Shown piece by piece: positions 52,802-62,034 of a stretch of 64,000 nt of DNA. The translations under genes were made by a program, and so were the position numbers. Each line of letters starts with the position of its first letter. The stretch's first letter is position 1. The stretch lies in the NCBI GenBank assembly GCA_964370825.1, contig CAYJKY010000003.1:48037-112036 (forward strand). The letters are read 5' to 3'. The notes under the pieces are model-generated. The model had not been told where the DNA came from. It was given only the letters and a program-made list of their open reading frames with translations, and ran no database searches. This DNA comes from CAYJBH01 sp964370825 (GTDB lineage: Bacteria > Bacillota > Clostridia > Oscillospirales > Ruminococcaceae).

Positions 52802-54541
52802 CTACCCGTTTTTTCTTATAAGATAAGCCTTTGTTCCGTTAGACCAATCTATTTCGGTACATTGATAATCATTAAACTCAGCATTACCACTGTTACTTAT
52901 TGCAGCCTTTAATACACAATCTTCGCATGCACTGTTGGGCATAAAGCAGTCTCTGCCATGGAAATGCATGTTTATTTGTTTTGCGGCGTTATTAATAAAA
53001 AGAGGATTTTTCGCCTCCGGTTTCGTTACATAAACAGCCTCATTCAGATTGTTCAGCACAGTTTCAAGATTATTTTTTTGATGATTTATATTATCGATTA
53101 AAAACTGGTTTATTACAACGGTAGAAAGCTGTTGACAGGTGTCCACAAGCCCCTTTTCCATATCCTTATTAATGTCCTCCGCACTACCGGCACGTTCAAA
53201 GGCAATATACCCTAACAGTGCCCGACGATTCATAAGTGCAAAAACCACCAATGTTTTGTTATTATCCTGCCTTGTAGAGAATATATGGTCATGATTTTTT
53301 GCGTTGTAAATCACCAAATTTTTCGCCACCAACATGTCGTGCAGCCTTGTAATCTCAGCAAACGACATCTGAACCGCAACCGGAGTATCGGTCGGCTCGC
53401 TACTTATCCAATCATATATGCATCTAACAGATGCCTCCTCATAGTCAAGCTTTGCAATATATGCACGGTCAAAGCCAAACCTCTCCTTTATCATGCTTAA
53501 AATGGACTGAATGGTATACTCTGCGACCCGGCTACTCTCAACGAGATTAAACATATACTCCTTTAAAGTATTGCTAAAGTCATTTATATTTTCGTTTGGG
53601 TCACGGTGGTTTATCTTTTTATTTTCTATCTCGGTACGGCTGGATTTATAATTAAAATCCTCCTCACCGGAAAAAAAGGTGAATCCGTTTTTCCCACCTG
53701 CCTTAGTGCTGTAAAGTGCTATATCGGCAAACTTATATATGCTTTCAAACTCGGTCGAATTCTCGGTAGTTGCAATTCCTATGCTCGCAGAAATATTGAC
53801 CGTCATTCCGTTCTGCTCATAACTTTTACGAAATTCGTCGTTCACATCCTTTGCGCGTTGTTTCACCACCTCAATATTTTTGTAGTTACGCATGAAGACA
53901 AAAAATTCGTCCCCCCCTACCCTGCCGAGGATATCGCTCTTTTGGAATATAGACCGAAGCGAACTTCCAAGCTGAGTTATTACTGCATCTCCGTAAAGAT
54001 GGCCAAAGGTGTCATTGATGCTTTTAAAATTATCAACGTCTATAATCATCAATGCACCGCATTTAATAGCATGCGTGCCGGCAAGTTGTTTTCTTATCTC
54101 CTGCTCTGTCATTTTTTTATTATAAAGACCGGTTAAACCATCATTTTGTCCGAGCATCTCGGTCTGTCTTATAAAATCGTAAAGCTGAACGTAGGATTTA
54201 ACCCTCGCCTTTACAACGTTTGCCTTAAAAGGTTTTGTAATATAATCAATAGCGCCAAGAGAAAACCCCTTCTCCTCACTAACCGCATCATCAAGCCCCG
54301 TGATAAATATAACCGGAATTTTATTATATTCATCGCTCGCTTTTAGCTTTGCAATAACTTCAAAACCATCCAGCTCCGGCATTATTACATCAAGAAGTAT
54401 AAGCTTAGGGGATATCTCTTCTAAAACATTGAACATCTCCCTACCACTACTCGCCGAAACAATACTGTACTCATCCTTCAAAATATTTGTAAGCACCGTA
54501 CGGTTCATTATGCTATCGTCTACAATTAAAACTTCATTCAT
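52802..54541 (-). CDS. Response regulator-diguanylate cyclase (REC-GGDEF-GAF)
   Basis: A 579-residue protein. The receiver domain (1-120) has D8-D9, phospho-acceptor D51 and the TKPF lysine. The diguanylate cyclase domain has the intact active site GGDEF at 209-213, so it should make cyclic di-GMP. The upstream product-binding I-site RxxD is not present (Q in place of R). The rest includes a GAF-like domain (about 330-490) and a PAS-like end with cysteines (SACEDC). No cognate kinase is adjacent. It may link an input signal to the glycosidase gene that follows. Confidence 0.88.
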   Translation of the reverse strand: MNEVLIVDDSIMNRTVLTNILKDEYSIVSASSGREMFNVLEEISPKLILLDVIMPELDGFEVIAKLKASDEYNKIPVIFITGLDDAVSEEKGFSLGAIDYITKPFKANVVKARVKSYVQLYDFIRQTEMLGQNDGLTGLYNKKMTEQEIRKQLAGTHAIKCGALMIIDVDNFKSINDTFGHLYGDAVITQLGSSLRSIFQKSDILGRVGGDEFFVFMRNYKNIEVVKQRAKDVNDEFRKSYEQNGMTVNISASIGIATTENSTEFESIYKFADIALYSTKAGGKNGFTFFSGEEDFNYKSSRTEIENKKINHRDPNENINDFSNTLKEYMFNLVESSRVAEYTIQSILSMIKERFGFDRAYIAKLDYEEASVRCIYDWISSEPTDTPVAVQMSFAEITRLHDMLVAKNLVIYNAKNHDHIFSTRQDNNKTLVVFALMNRRALLGYIAFERAGSAEDINKDMEKGLVDTCQQLSTVVINQFLIDNINHQKNNLETVLNNLNEAVYVTKPEAKNPLFINNAAKQINMHFHGRDCFMPNSACEDCVLKAAISNSGNAEFNDYQCTEIDWSNGTKAYLIRKNG

Positions 54542-54668
54542 TATAAAGCCTACATTTTAAACCTTATCTATATTTTATCTAATTGTACTATAAATATTTC
54601 AATATGTAAATGTTTTTAATCATTTTTTCAGATATTCACACAAAATTTCTTTTGTTATACACAAATAA

Positions 54669-54694
54669 GAGAGTTGCGAAAATTCACAACTCTC
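54669..54694. terminator. Hairpin between the sugar kinase and GGDEF genes
   Basis: GAGAGTTG and CAACTCTC form an 8-bp stem with a ten-base loop, followed by A/T-rich sequence. It lies just before the start-side region of the GGDEF gene and ends sugar kinase transcripts. Confidence 0.55.
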
Positions 54695-54726
54695 AATTTC
54701 TCTAAAATATTTATATGCTGTTACCC

Positions 54727-55692
54727 CTACTCAAGGCAATATGGATATTGATCGAGAAGATTTTCCACCTCATCAAGCGTCGGCATTGCCGGGATTCCTC
54801 CTCTCTTTTGTACACACAGCGTTGCAACTGCGTTTCCGAAATATGCAAATTGTGCAACATCTTCCACCGCTATAGCGTCAATATTTAAACCTTTCTTTAC
54901 CAAGCTGTACAAAAATCCGCCCCAAAAAGCATCTCCGGCACCTGTTGTATCGACAGCCGGAAGATCTATTCCGTTTGCGTAAATACCCCCGTCCTTTGTT
55001 GCAACATAAGCACCCTTTTTACCAAGTGTAATGCAAACAATACGAATACCCTCGGCAAGTAGTTTTTGCGCAGCTTCCTCTACCGAATCTGTTTCACAGA
55101 GAAGCTGTATCTCCTCGTCCGAAAGTTTCATTACATCAACAAGCGGGAAAAGGCTTCGCATTTGCTCCACCGCAATCTCCTCGCTCGGCCAAAGTGAAGC
55201 CCTGTAGTTCGGGTCATAGGCAACAATTACACCATTACCTCGTGCGATATTTATTGCATGTCGAGTGGTACTTCTTGCCGGTTCTGCAGTAAGCGACAGC
55301 GAACCGATAGCAAACACACGGCTATTTTTTATGGTATTTTCATTAACCTCAAACAGCTGAAGAGTGGTGTCCGCCCCGGGCTTTCTGCAAAAGGAAAAGG
55401 TGCGTTCACCCTCAGGGGAAAGCGCCACAAAAGCAAGTGTAGTAAAAACCTTTTCATCACTCACTATTCCGGTTATATCTACACCCTTTTCAGCAAGTGC
55501 CTTAATTAAAAAATCTCCTTGCATGTCCTTACCCACCTTACCGATAAAGGCAGAGGGGTATCCAAGCCTGCGCACAGCTACCGCAAGGTTTGCAACGGCA
55601 CCGCCGGGATTTTGTTCGAACAACTTCATTCCCGTCGGTGATGTTCCGGCATCGGTATAGTCAATCAGCAACTCCCCGAGTGATGTTATCAT
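54727..55692 (-). CDS. PfkB-family sugar kinase, fructokinase-like
   Basis: Phosphorylates a sugar, probably fructose, with ATP. The 321-residue protein has the PfkB signature 1 (NPGGAVANLAVAVRRLG, GKVGKDMQGDFL) and signature 2 with the catalytic Asp in DTTGAGDAFWGGF. YDPNYRASLW is typical of fructokinases. It stands between the lipoate ligase gene upstream and a terminator downstream, without a sugar transporter nearby. Confidence 0.9.
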   Translation of the reverse strand: MITSLGELLIDYTDAGTSPTGMKLFEQNPGGAVANLAVAVRRLGYPSAFIGKVGKDMQGDFLIKALAEKGVDITGIVSDEKVFTTLAFVALSPEGERTFSFCRKPGADTTLQLFEVNENTIKNSRVFAIGSLSLTAEPARSTTRHAINIARGNGVIVAYDPNYRASLWPSEEIAVEQMRSLFPLVDVMKLSDEEIQLLCETDSVEEAAQKLLAEGIRIVCITLGKKGAYVATKDGGIYANGIDLPAVDTTGAGDAFWGGFLYSLVKKGLNIDAIAVEDVAQFAYFGNAVATLCVQKRGGIPAMPTLDEVENLLDQYPYCLE

Positions 55693-55773
55693 ATCAATAC
55701 TCCGTTTCTATTAAAATCAGAAAATAACTATTACAATTATATGACAAAATCATGAAAAATGCAAGCAAAAAAA

Positions 55774-56742
55774 TTAAAAAAGCAACGTAACAAACTCCTC
55801 TGTGGTCATTCCTGATATGAATTCAGATATATCAGTGCTAATATCCAGAACCTCCTCACGGCTGTGTGGTGTGTTTTTTAGCCGTTCGCAGAACTGTTCG
55901 ATGTCACCGGCACCAAAGAAATCTCCGGTTATTGCAATATCGGCTATCATACCTTCGGCAATGTCCATCGTGACTGTAACAGTGCCAAAATCGAAGCGTC
56001 TCGTCTCAAGCAAATCATACCGAGGCGAAGCACCTAAATTCCAACCGAAGGTTGCATAACGCTCTGCCTGCAATGCTAATGCACCCTCGTGATGCTCCTC
56101 GCTCGGGTTTTGTATGTCTGCCGATGCACTTTGTGCCACATAGTCGAGTAATCCCTGTATAAACTCCGGAGTTGTCATGGGTTCTTTTAGATACTCCGAG
56201 ATGTTTGTAATGCGACTTTTCACCGAGGCTACCCCCTTGCCCTGCATTTTTACACTCTCGGGAGTTAACACACTTCCGGCGTACTGTAGATTAGCGTTAA
56301 ACAGCATTGTGCCATGGTGCAACACACGACCGCTTGCTATGTGTTGGGCGTTACCGCTAACCTTTTTCCCATCAACAAGAATGTCGTTGCGTCCACCGAA
56401 TTCAGCCGTCACCCCAAGTGTTGCAAGGTAGTCTATAACCGCCTTTGTGTAACGCTCAAAACATATTCCGGTATCTTCACTGTTAACTATGTAGCTGTAG
56501 TTAATGTTGCCCATATCGTGATAAACAGCTCCACCGCCTGTCATTCGGCGAACAATCTTTGTTCCGTTCTCGTTTGCAATTCGGCTGTCCACCTCCTTGA
56601 GTGCAACCTGATTTTTTCCTATTATAACTGCATTGTCGTTTTGCCAAAGAAAAAACCAGTTATCCTTTGTGTTTTTAAAAAGGTACTCTTCCAGTGCAAG
56701 ATTGTATGTGGGGTCGGTAGTCTCGGTGTAAAATATCTTCAT
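55774..56742 (-). CDS. lplA: Lipoate--protein ligase
   Basis: Attaches lipoic acid to lipoyl domains via lipoyl-AMP. The 322-residue protein has the substrate-binding RRMTGGGAVYHD, WQNDNAVIIGKNQ and the catalytic lysine in DGKKVSGNAQ. The C-terminal accessory domain is present by length, which makes it an autonomous ligase. No lipoylated enzyme is encoded in this window. Confidence 0.93.
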   Translation of the reverse strand: MKIFYTETTDPTYNLALEEYLFKNTKDNWFFLWQNDNAVIIGKNQVALKEVDSRIANENGTKIVRRMTGGGAVYHDMGNINYSYIVNSEDTGICFERYTKAVIDYLATLGVTAEFGGRNDILVDGKKVSGNAQHIASGRVLHHGTMLFNANLQYAGSVLTPESVKMQGKGVASVKSRITNISEYLKEPMTTPEFIQGLLDYVAQSASADIQNPSEEHHEGALALQAERYATFGWNLGASPRYDLLETRRFDFGTVTVTMDIAEGMIADIAITGDFFGAGDIEQFCERLKNTPHSREEVLDISTDISEFISGMTTEEFVTLLF

Positions 56743-56744
56743 CT

Positions 56745-58322
56745 TTATCTCCTCAATCTAAACGTTTTAGGTGCAAGTTTATATGCAAGCATCAGTGCTA
56801 CTACAACGTATATTAAACAAAAGCCTATCGCTGCAACACAAAAGAACAAAAGTGACATCTGCTCTCCTATTGCAGTGTAGCACACTATATATGTTATGGT
56901 GTTGGCTATGGTAAAAATCGGACTTTTTAGCTCCATCCTCTCGTTATAAGGTTGTAGCAGATAGTATAACACCATGCTGTGCACCGAGAAGAATACTGAT
57001 ATTGCAATAATGGTGACAAATACAAGAAGGTAATCGGTCGGTCGGTCGCTTCCTCCGGTAATATAGAGCAATACAGGCAATGATACCGCTATCACAGCGC
57101 CGGGAATTAGGTTGATTTTAATCAACGAGACAAGGCGCTGACCAAAATTTTTGAGTAACGATGTAGGTTTTCGATAAAAGCCGTAGTGCAACATCGCACC
57201 GTCACAGTTTGCAAACATCGCAAGGGTAACGCTGTTTCCTCGGTTGATAAAATACATTATAAACAAAAGGAAAGGTAAGTCATTTAAAATTAAATTGTTC
57301 ATTTGATTTGCAAATCCGCCGTCGATGATACAAAACACACCCACACCTACAGCAATCACGGCTATGACTGCTGTAAATATAAAAGCACTTCGGGAGAGGA
57401 TTTTACGATGACGTTTTACAAAAAGATCATTTAAATATGCAAATCCTTTTTTATTGCTCACAATCCCGGTGACATCGGTAATCTGTTTACCATAACTGTC
57501 AGATAAAATCTGCTGTTTTCCCTTTTGTGTTGCAGAGGTGATAAGCATAATATCCGTCACAAAGAGTTTGCGGTAAAACTCCTTAAACCCTTTAAATTTC
57601 AGGATATGGTTCAAAGCAACCACCGAGGCGGCAAAGCTTAAAACGGTAAACACTACCAGCAAATCTACCGTAAACTGCATACCTAAATATCCGGTAAACA
57701 AACCGATAACAACCAAAGCAAGTCCGATTGCAGTTTGAACCACACTTCTACCCATAACCTTGGTGTAGCTGTGTGAAAAAAACATTAACAAAGGCATAAA
57801 AGCAATTTTAAGCGTTGTAACAAATATAGGTATCAATATCATCTCGGTAATATTCAGTTCGATAAACAATCCGCCTAACAACGAGAACAACATAAACCCT
57901 AACAACGTTTTTAAAAGGAAATAGCTCATTTCAGAAACGGCGTAATCCCTTGCGGGCATCTTCAGATTGAAAATTGCGTAATAGCTATCCCTTGTTGCAT
58001 TATCGAATCGGTTGTTTGCTATCGCTCCGCCAAAGGTCAAAAAAACGAACAGGTGAGAGAATTCAATATTTACTCCAAAATCAGAGTACATATAGTCCAA
58101 CATAAAGATGACGACAAGAAAATAGATTATCTTCCCGAAAAATGCACTAAAAAACTCAATGATTGCGGCGATGATATTGGCGAACAGCTTGACACCTCTG
58201 TTCGCATAAAGGGTAGGCGGAAGTATTTTTTTTGCAAACGGCAGAGACCGCAGCGAAAAAATCACCGAATTTGCGCGGTAGCTGTTGCGTAGTCGCATGA
58301 TAAAGCTAATGTTTTTAAGCAT
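56745..58322 (-). CDS. ABC transporter permease
   Basis: A 525-residue membrane protein with about 12 hydrophobic helices in two blocks. The overlap of eight bases with the ATPase gene identifies it as the permease of that ABC transporter. It is of the large exporter type with no similarity to substrate-specific families that I recognise. The following lipoate ligase gene is only three bases away and may be co-transcribed. Confidence 0.8.
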   Translation of the reverse strand: MLKNISFIMRLRNSYRANSVIFSLRSLPFAKKILPPTLYANRGVKLFANIIAAIIEFFSAFFGKIIYFLVVIFMLDYMYSDFGVNIEFSHLFVFLTFGGAIANNRFDNATRDSYYAIFNLKMPARDYAVSEMSYFLLKTLLGFMLFSLLGGLFIELNITEMILIPIFVTTLKIAFMPLLMFFSHSYTKVMGRSVVQTAIGLALVVIGLFTGYLGMQFTVDLLVVFTVLSFAASVVALNHILKFKGFKEFYRKLFVTDIMLITSATQKGKQQILSDSYGKQITDVTGIVSNKKGFAYLNDLFVKRHRKILSRSAFIFTAVIAVIAVGVGVFCIIDGGFANQMNNLILNDLPFLLFIMYFINRGNSVTLAMFANCDGAMLHYGFYRKPTSLLKNFGQRLVSLIKINLIPGAVIAVSLPVLLYITGGSDRPTDYLLVFVTIIAISVFFSVHSMVLYYLLQPYNERMELKSPIFTIANTITYIVCYTAIGEQMSLLFFCVAAIGFCLIYVVVALMLAYKLAPKTFRLRR

Positions 58323-59019
58323 CTACATCACCCCTCAACGCCGCAATGATACGCTCCTTAAACTCCACCGTCTCAAGCTCATCCTTCGGCACCTCGGTAA
58401 GGGTACCGTCGTTGAGTATTACAATCTCGTCACACAGATCAAGGGCAAGTTCCAGTATATGGGTGGAAAGGATTGTTATGTGTTCCTCCTTGCTACTGCG
58501 AAACATCTTTTTCATCTCATCCGCCGCCACAATATCGAGCGATGTAAGCGGCTCGTCCAACAACATTATTGTGGGCTCGGCAATAAAGTTAATGAGCATC
58601 TGAATCTTATTTTTCATTCCGTGTGAAAAATCCCTAAGCAGCTTGTCCCTGTCCTCGGGCAGTATTCCGACCCACTCAAGATATTCGTCGACGGTGCGAT
58701 ACTCCTTATCCTTCGGCTGTATCTCCAAAAAGAACTTTACAAACTCTCGTGCGGTTAAAAACTCAGGCACCACCGGCTCGGACAACACAAAACCTATATC
58801 CTCGACATCAAGAACCTGACGCTGCAAATCCCTCTCGATATATATCTCGCCGCCATCCGGTTTAATATCATCGGTAATGCAGTTAAACAGTGTGGTTTTA
58901 CCTGCACCGTTTCGACCGATCAATCCATATATTTTGCCCTTTTCAAAGGTAAAGTCGGCACCCTTTAGCACCTCTTTTTTATCAAAACTTTTGACAAGGT
59001 TTTTTAAAACAAGTTTCAT
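58315..59019 (-). CDS. ABC transporter ATP-binding protein
   Basis: A 234-residue ATPase. Walker A is GRNGAGKTTL, the signature is DFSHGMKNKIQ, and Walker B is IMLLDEPLTSLD. I use the ATG at 59019 because GGAGGAGCGAGAG lies before it, while the frame to 59076 has none. It is coupled to the permease. The substrate is unknown. Confidence 0.9.
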   Translation of the reverse strand: MKLVLKNLVKSFDKKEVLKGADFTFEKGKIYGLIGRNGAGKTTLFNCITDDIKPDGGEIYIERDLQRQVLDVEDIGFVLSEPVVPEFLTAREFVKFFLEIQPKDKEYRTVDEYLEWVGILPEDRDKLLRDFSHGMKNKIQMLINFIAEPTIMLLDEPLTSLDIVAADEMKKMFRSSKEEHITILSTHILELALDLCDEIVILNDGTLTEVPKDELETVEFKERIIAALRGDVDA

Positions 59020-59143
59020 CTCTCGCTCCTCCATATATTTACTACCTATTATAGCATCTTTCATCGTTACAATCAATTATTTTCATATTTCAAAATAATC
59101 GTAAAATTAACTTTTCAGATTATTAAATCAGAAAATAAACCTG

Positions 59144-59172
59144 TTGACATAACCAATAAAATATAATACAAT
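59144..59172 (+). promoter_or_regulatory. Promoter of the class B sortase gene
   Basis: TTGACA (59144-59149), 17 bases, TACAAT (59167-59172). It lies 24 bases before the first in-frame ATG and about 95 before the ATG used here. Confidence 0.7.
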
Positions 59173-59267
59173 AAATTATACAATATTAGAAAACAATGAG
59201 CCGCACAACAACCGATAAAGGAGCTACCATTGGTTGTTCCTTTATCGATTTAATAAGAAAGAAAACA

Positions 59268-60095
59268 ATGAACCCTAATAATAAAGATAATGTCAAATCT
59301 ACCGGATTATCAAAAAAACAAAAGATTGTATTCGCTGTATCGCTATGTGCTATAATATTAAGTGCCATATTTTTTTCGGTGTATGCGTTAAATTCATTTA
59401 ACAACTCCACAGCTACTCCGACTCCTTCATCCTCCTTGCCGCCGTCAAGCTCACAACCTCCAAGCAGCATTTCCGAACCTGAATCTATTTCCGTATCCGA
59501 ACCGGAGGAGGAAATAGAGGAGCTTGTAGTTGATTTTGAAGAGTTACAGGCGAAAAACTCCGATATATATGCCTATATCGAAGTTCCTAACACAAATATA
59601 TCCTTTCCGATGTTCCAGCATCCCACCGACAATACACACTACCTGCGCAAGGATATCAACCATAACTATAGCATTCTCGGTGTAATCTATACCGAGCTAT
59701 ATAACGCTAAAGACTTTTCCGACAATAATACCGTTATTTACGGACACGACACATTAGATGGGCAAATGTTCGGAGATTTGCGATATTATTACGACGAAGA
59801 GTACCTAAAAGAAAATCGCGAAATTATCATACATACTCCCGACGGTGAGCTTACATACAAGATATTTGCCGCTATCTTATACGATAACAGGCATATCGCC
59901 TACACCTACAATGTTGCGGACGGAACTCAAACCCTTGAGTATATAGAAACACTAAGGGCTAATTCCGATAAAGAAAACTCCACTTTTTTGGATGATGTGG
60001 TTATCACCGAGGAAAGTCAAATCATTACCCTCAGCACCTGTTATGGTGATTGGAACGACGACAGGTATCTGGTAACTGCGATTTTAGAGGAATAA
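59268..60095 (+). CDS. Class B sortase
   Basis: A cell-wall transpeptidase of about 275 residues. A membrane anchor (IVFAVSLCAIILSAIFFSVYA) is followed by a Ser/Pro-rich linker and the sortase domain. The catalytic His is in VIYGHDTLDG, the Cys in TLSTCYGDW and the Arg in DDRYLV. It joins surface proteins to peptidoglycan or to one another. The start is uncertain: ATG at 59268 has only a weak site, an ATT at 59229 follows AAAGGAG, and an ATG at 59196 lacks a site. A hairpin (CGATAAAGGA with TCCTTTATCG) covers that AAAGGAG. No LPxTG-type substrate is obvious nearby. Confidence 0.88.
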   Translation: MNPNNKDNVKSTGLSKKQKIVFAVSLCAIILSAIFFSVYALNSFNNSTATPTPSSSLPPSSSQPPSSISEPESISVSEPEEEIEELVVDFEELQAKNSDIYAYIEVPNTNISFPMFQHPTDNTHYLRKDINHNYSILGVIYTELYNAKDFSDNNTVIYGHDTLDGQMFGDLRYYYDEEYLKENREIIIHTPDGELTYKIFAAILYDNRHIAYTYNVADGTQTLEYIETLRANSDKENSTFLDDVVITEESQIITLSTCYGDWNDDRYLVTAILEE

Positions 60096-60255
60096 ATATA
60101 ATTCGGAGATATCGATATTCCAAGTGTACCATGTGATCTCCTCGTGGCTGTTGATTACCACACCCTTAAAAAGGATGAACTGCTGACATAGTGTAACAGC
60201 TATCTGTTCGGCAGTATATCTGTGCCCTATTCACAGTGAGACAACCTATATTTTA
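60096..60255. other. Gap with short open frames, possible gene remnant
   Basis: The plus strand carries a 29-codon frame (60102-60188; DIPSVPCDLLVAVDY) without a start, interrupted by TAG. It looks like a coding remnant but I cannot assign it. No terminator or promoter is evident. Confidence 0.25.
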
Positions 60256-62034
60256 TTAATCTATAATATCATCATGCTGAGTCATATAAAGCTTGTAGTA
60301 CTCACCTTTTAAGGCGAGTAGGTCATCATGGGTTCCTTGCTCCTTTATTCCACGATCACTTATATATAATATTCTGTCACAGTGTTTTATGGTAGAAAGT
60401 CTGTGTGCAATGATAAATGAGGTGCGGCTTTTTAGCAGTGTCTGTATTCCCTGCTGTAACAGTATCTCGGTTTTCGCATCTATCGCCGAGGTTGCCTCGT
60501 CTAACACCAATATTTTCGGATTACTCAACAGCGTTCTTGCAAAGGCTATCAGCTGTTTTTGCCCTTGTGAAAGGCGCGATCCTCTCTCGCTAAGCGGCGT
60601 ATCATATCCAAGCTCAAATTCAGTAATAAAGTCATGTGCATAAACCGCTTTACATGCGGCAATCACATCCTCATCGGTAGCATCAAGCTTGCCATAACGA
60701 ACATTTTCCATTATGGTATCGCTGAATATGAAGCTATCCTGCAACATAATTCCCATCTGGGACCGCAGCGAATTAAGGGTGGATTTTGAAGCATCATACC
60801 CATCGATGAGCAATCTACCTGCATTGATGTTGTAAAATCTGGAAATCAGGTTTACAACGGTAGTTTTTCCGGCACCGGTAGGGCCAACCAGAGCAATGGA
60901 CTCGCCTGCACTTACATCAAGATTAAAATTCTCTAAAATATTTATGCTACCATCATAGGAAAAGGTCACATCTTCAAAGGTAACCTCACCTGATATGTCC
61001 GGCAACGGCTTTGCGTCCGGCGAATCGGTTACACTTACCGGCTCATCCAGCAGCTCAAAAATCCGCTCAAGGTATGCAATTGCATTAATGAACCCATTAT
61101 ATATATTCGATATACTGAGTATCGGTTGCCAGAAACGCCAGGCATATCCCGCAACGGCGATTAATGTACCTATCTGAAGTCCGGTTCCAATAAAGTAAAA
61201 GCCAACAATATATAGTGCAGAAACTATTAACACCGAAATGTTTTCTACTATATACCACACAAGGTTTGCTGTGTATTGCGCCTTAATCCATGAATCGCAA
61301 AAACCCCTGTTAAGTCGCTCAAATATTCCGGAATTAAAGTTCTCTCTTGCAAAGACCTGTGTCAGCTTAGCGCCGTCGATACTCTCGGCAAGGTAGGCAT
61401 TAAGGTTGGAGCTTTTGTTGGAAACCTTCTGCCATGCACGACGCTGTGCCGGTTTTAGAAACACCACGGCTACGAGTAGCAGCGGAACGCCGGCAAATAC
61501 AACAAGGCTCAGCGTCACACTTCTTGTCAGCATAAACACGGATATTACAACAAGGTTAAACAGCTCAAGAATAAAGTTGATTATACCGTTTGACAACATG
61601 TCGGAAACGCTGTTTACATAGTTAATCACCCTTATAAGTATCTTTCCGTGGGGTCTTGTGTCGTAGTATTCAAAGGGTAGACGTTGAAGGTGCACGAATA
61701 CATCGTTGCGAAGGTTATAGATTATCTCCTGACTAACCTTTGCCATGGTTCTGGAACGCATGGTCGCAAGCATTATACTAAGTATGGTACATCCAGCGGC
61801 AAGCAGTGAGAGCATTACAAGTTGGCCGACATCTCTGTTTGGAACCGCCTCGTTTAATGCTGTCTCTAAAAACATCGGCAGAAACAGGATAAAAACAGCG
61901 GATAATGCCGACATAAAAAACGCCAATATCATTTTGCCCTTAAAAGGCTTTATGTAAACATATGCTCGCTTGAAGTGTTCAAAACTAAAAGGGGTTTCAA
62001 GCGATTCGTCAACGTCAAATTTATTTCTCGCCAC
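60256..62034 (-). CDS. ABC exporter subunit with canonical ATP site
   Basis: A 592-residue protein: an N-terminal six-helix membrane domain and a C-terminal ATPase. Walker A is GPTGAGKTTVV, signature LSQGQKQ, Walker B with the catalytic Glu in LVLDEATSAID. It overlaps the partner gene by 14 bases. With that protein it makes a heterodimeric exporter of the TM287/288 or BmrCD type, used for drugs, lipids or peptides. Confidence 0.92.
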   Translation of the reverse strand: MARNKFDVDESLETPFSFEHFKRAYVYIKPFKGKMILAFFMSALSAVFILFLPMFLETALNEAVPNRDVGQLVMLSLLAAGCTILSIMLATMRSRTMAKVSQEIIYNLRNDVFVHLQRLPFEYYDTRPHGKILIRVINYVNSVSDMLSNGIINFILELFNLVVISVFMLTRSVTLSLVVFAGVPLLLVAVVFLKPAQRRAWQKVSNKSSNLNAYLAESIDGAKLTQVFARENFNSGIFERLNRGFCDSWIKAQYTANLVWYIVENISVLIVSALYIVGFYFIGTGLQIGTLIAVAGYAWRFWQPILSISNIYNGFINAIAYLERIFELLDEPVSVTDSPDAKPLPDISGEVTFEDVTFSYDGSINILENFNLDVSAGESIALVGPTGAGKTTVVNLISRFYNINAGRLLIDGYDASKSTLNSLRSQMGIMLQDSFIFSDTIMENVRYGKLDATDEDVIAACKAVYAHDFITEFELGYDTPLSERGSRLSQGQKQLIAFARTLLSNPKILVLDEATSAIDAKTEILLQQGIQTLLKSRTSFIIAHRLSTIKHCDRILYISDRGIKEQGTHDDLLALKGEYYKLYMTQHDDIID

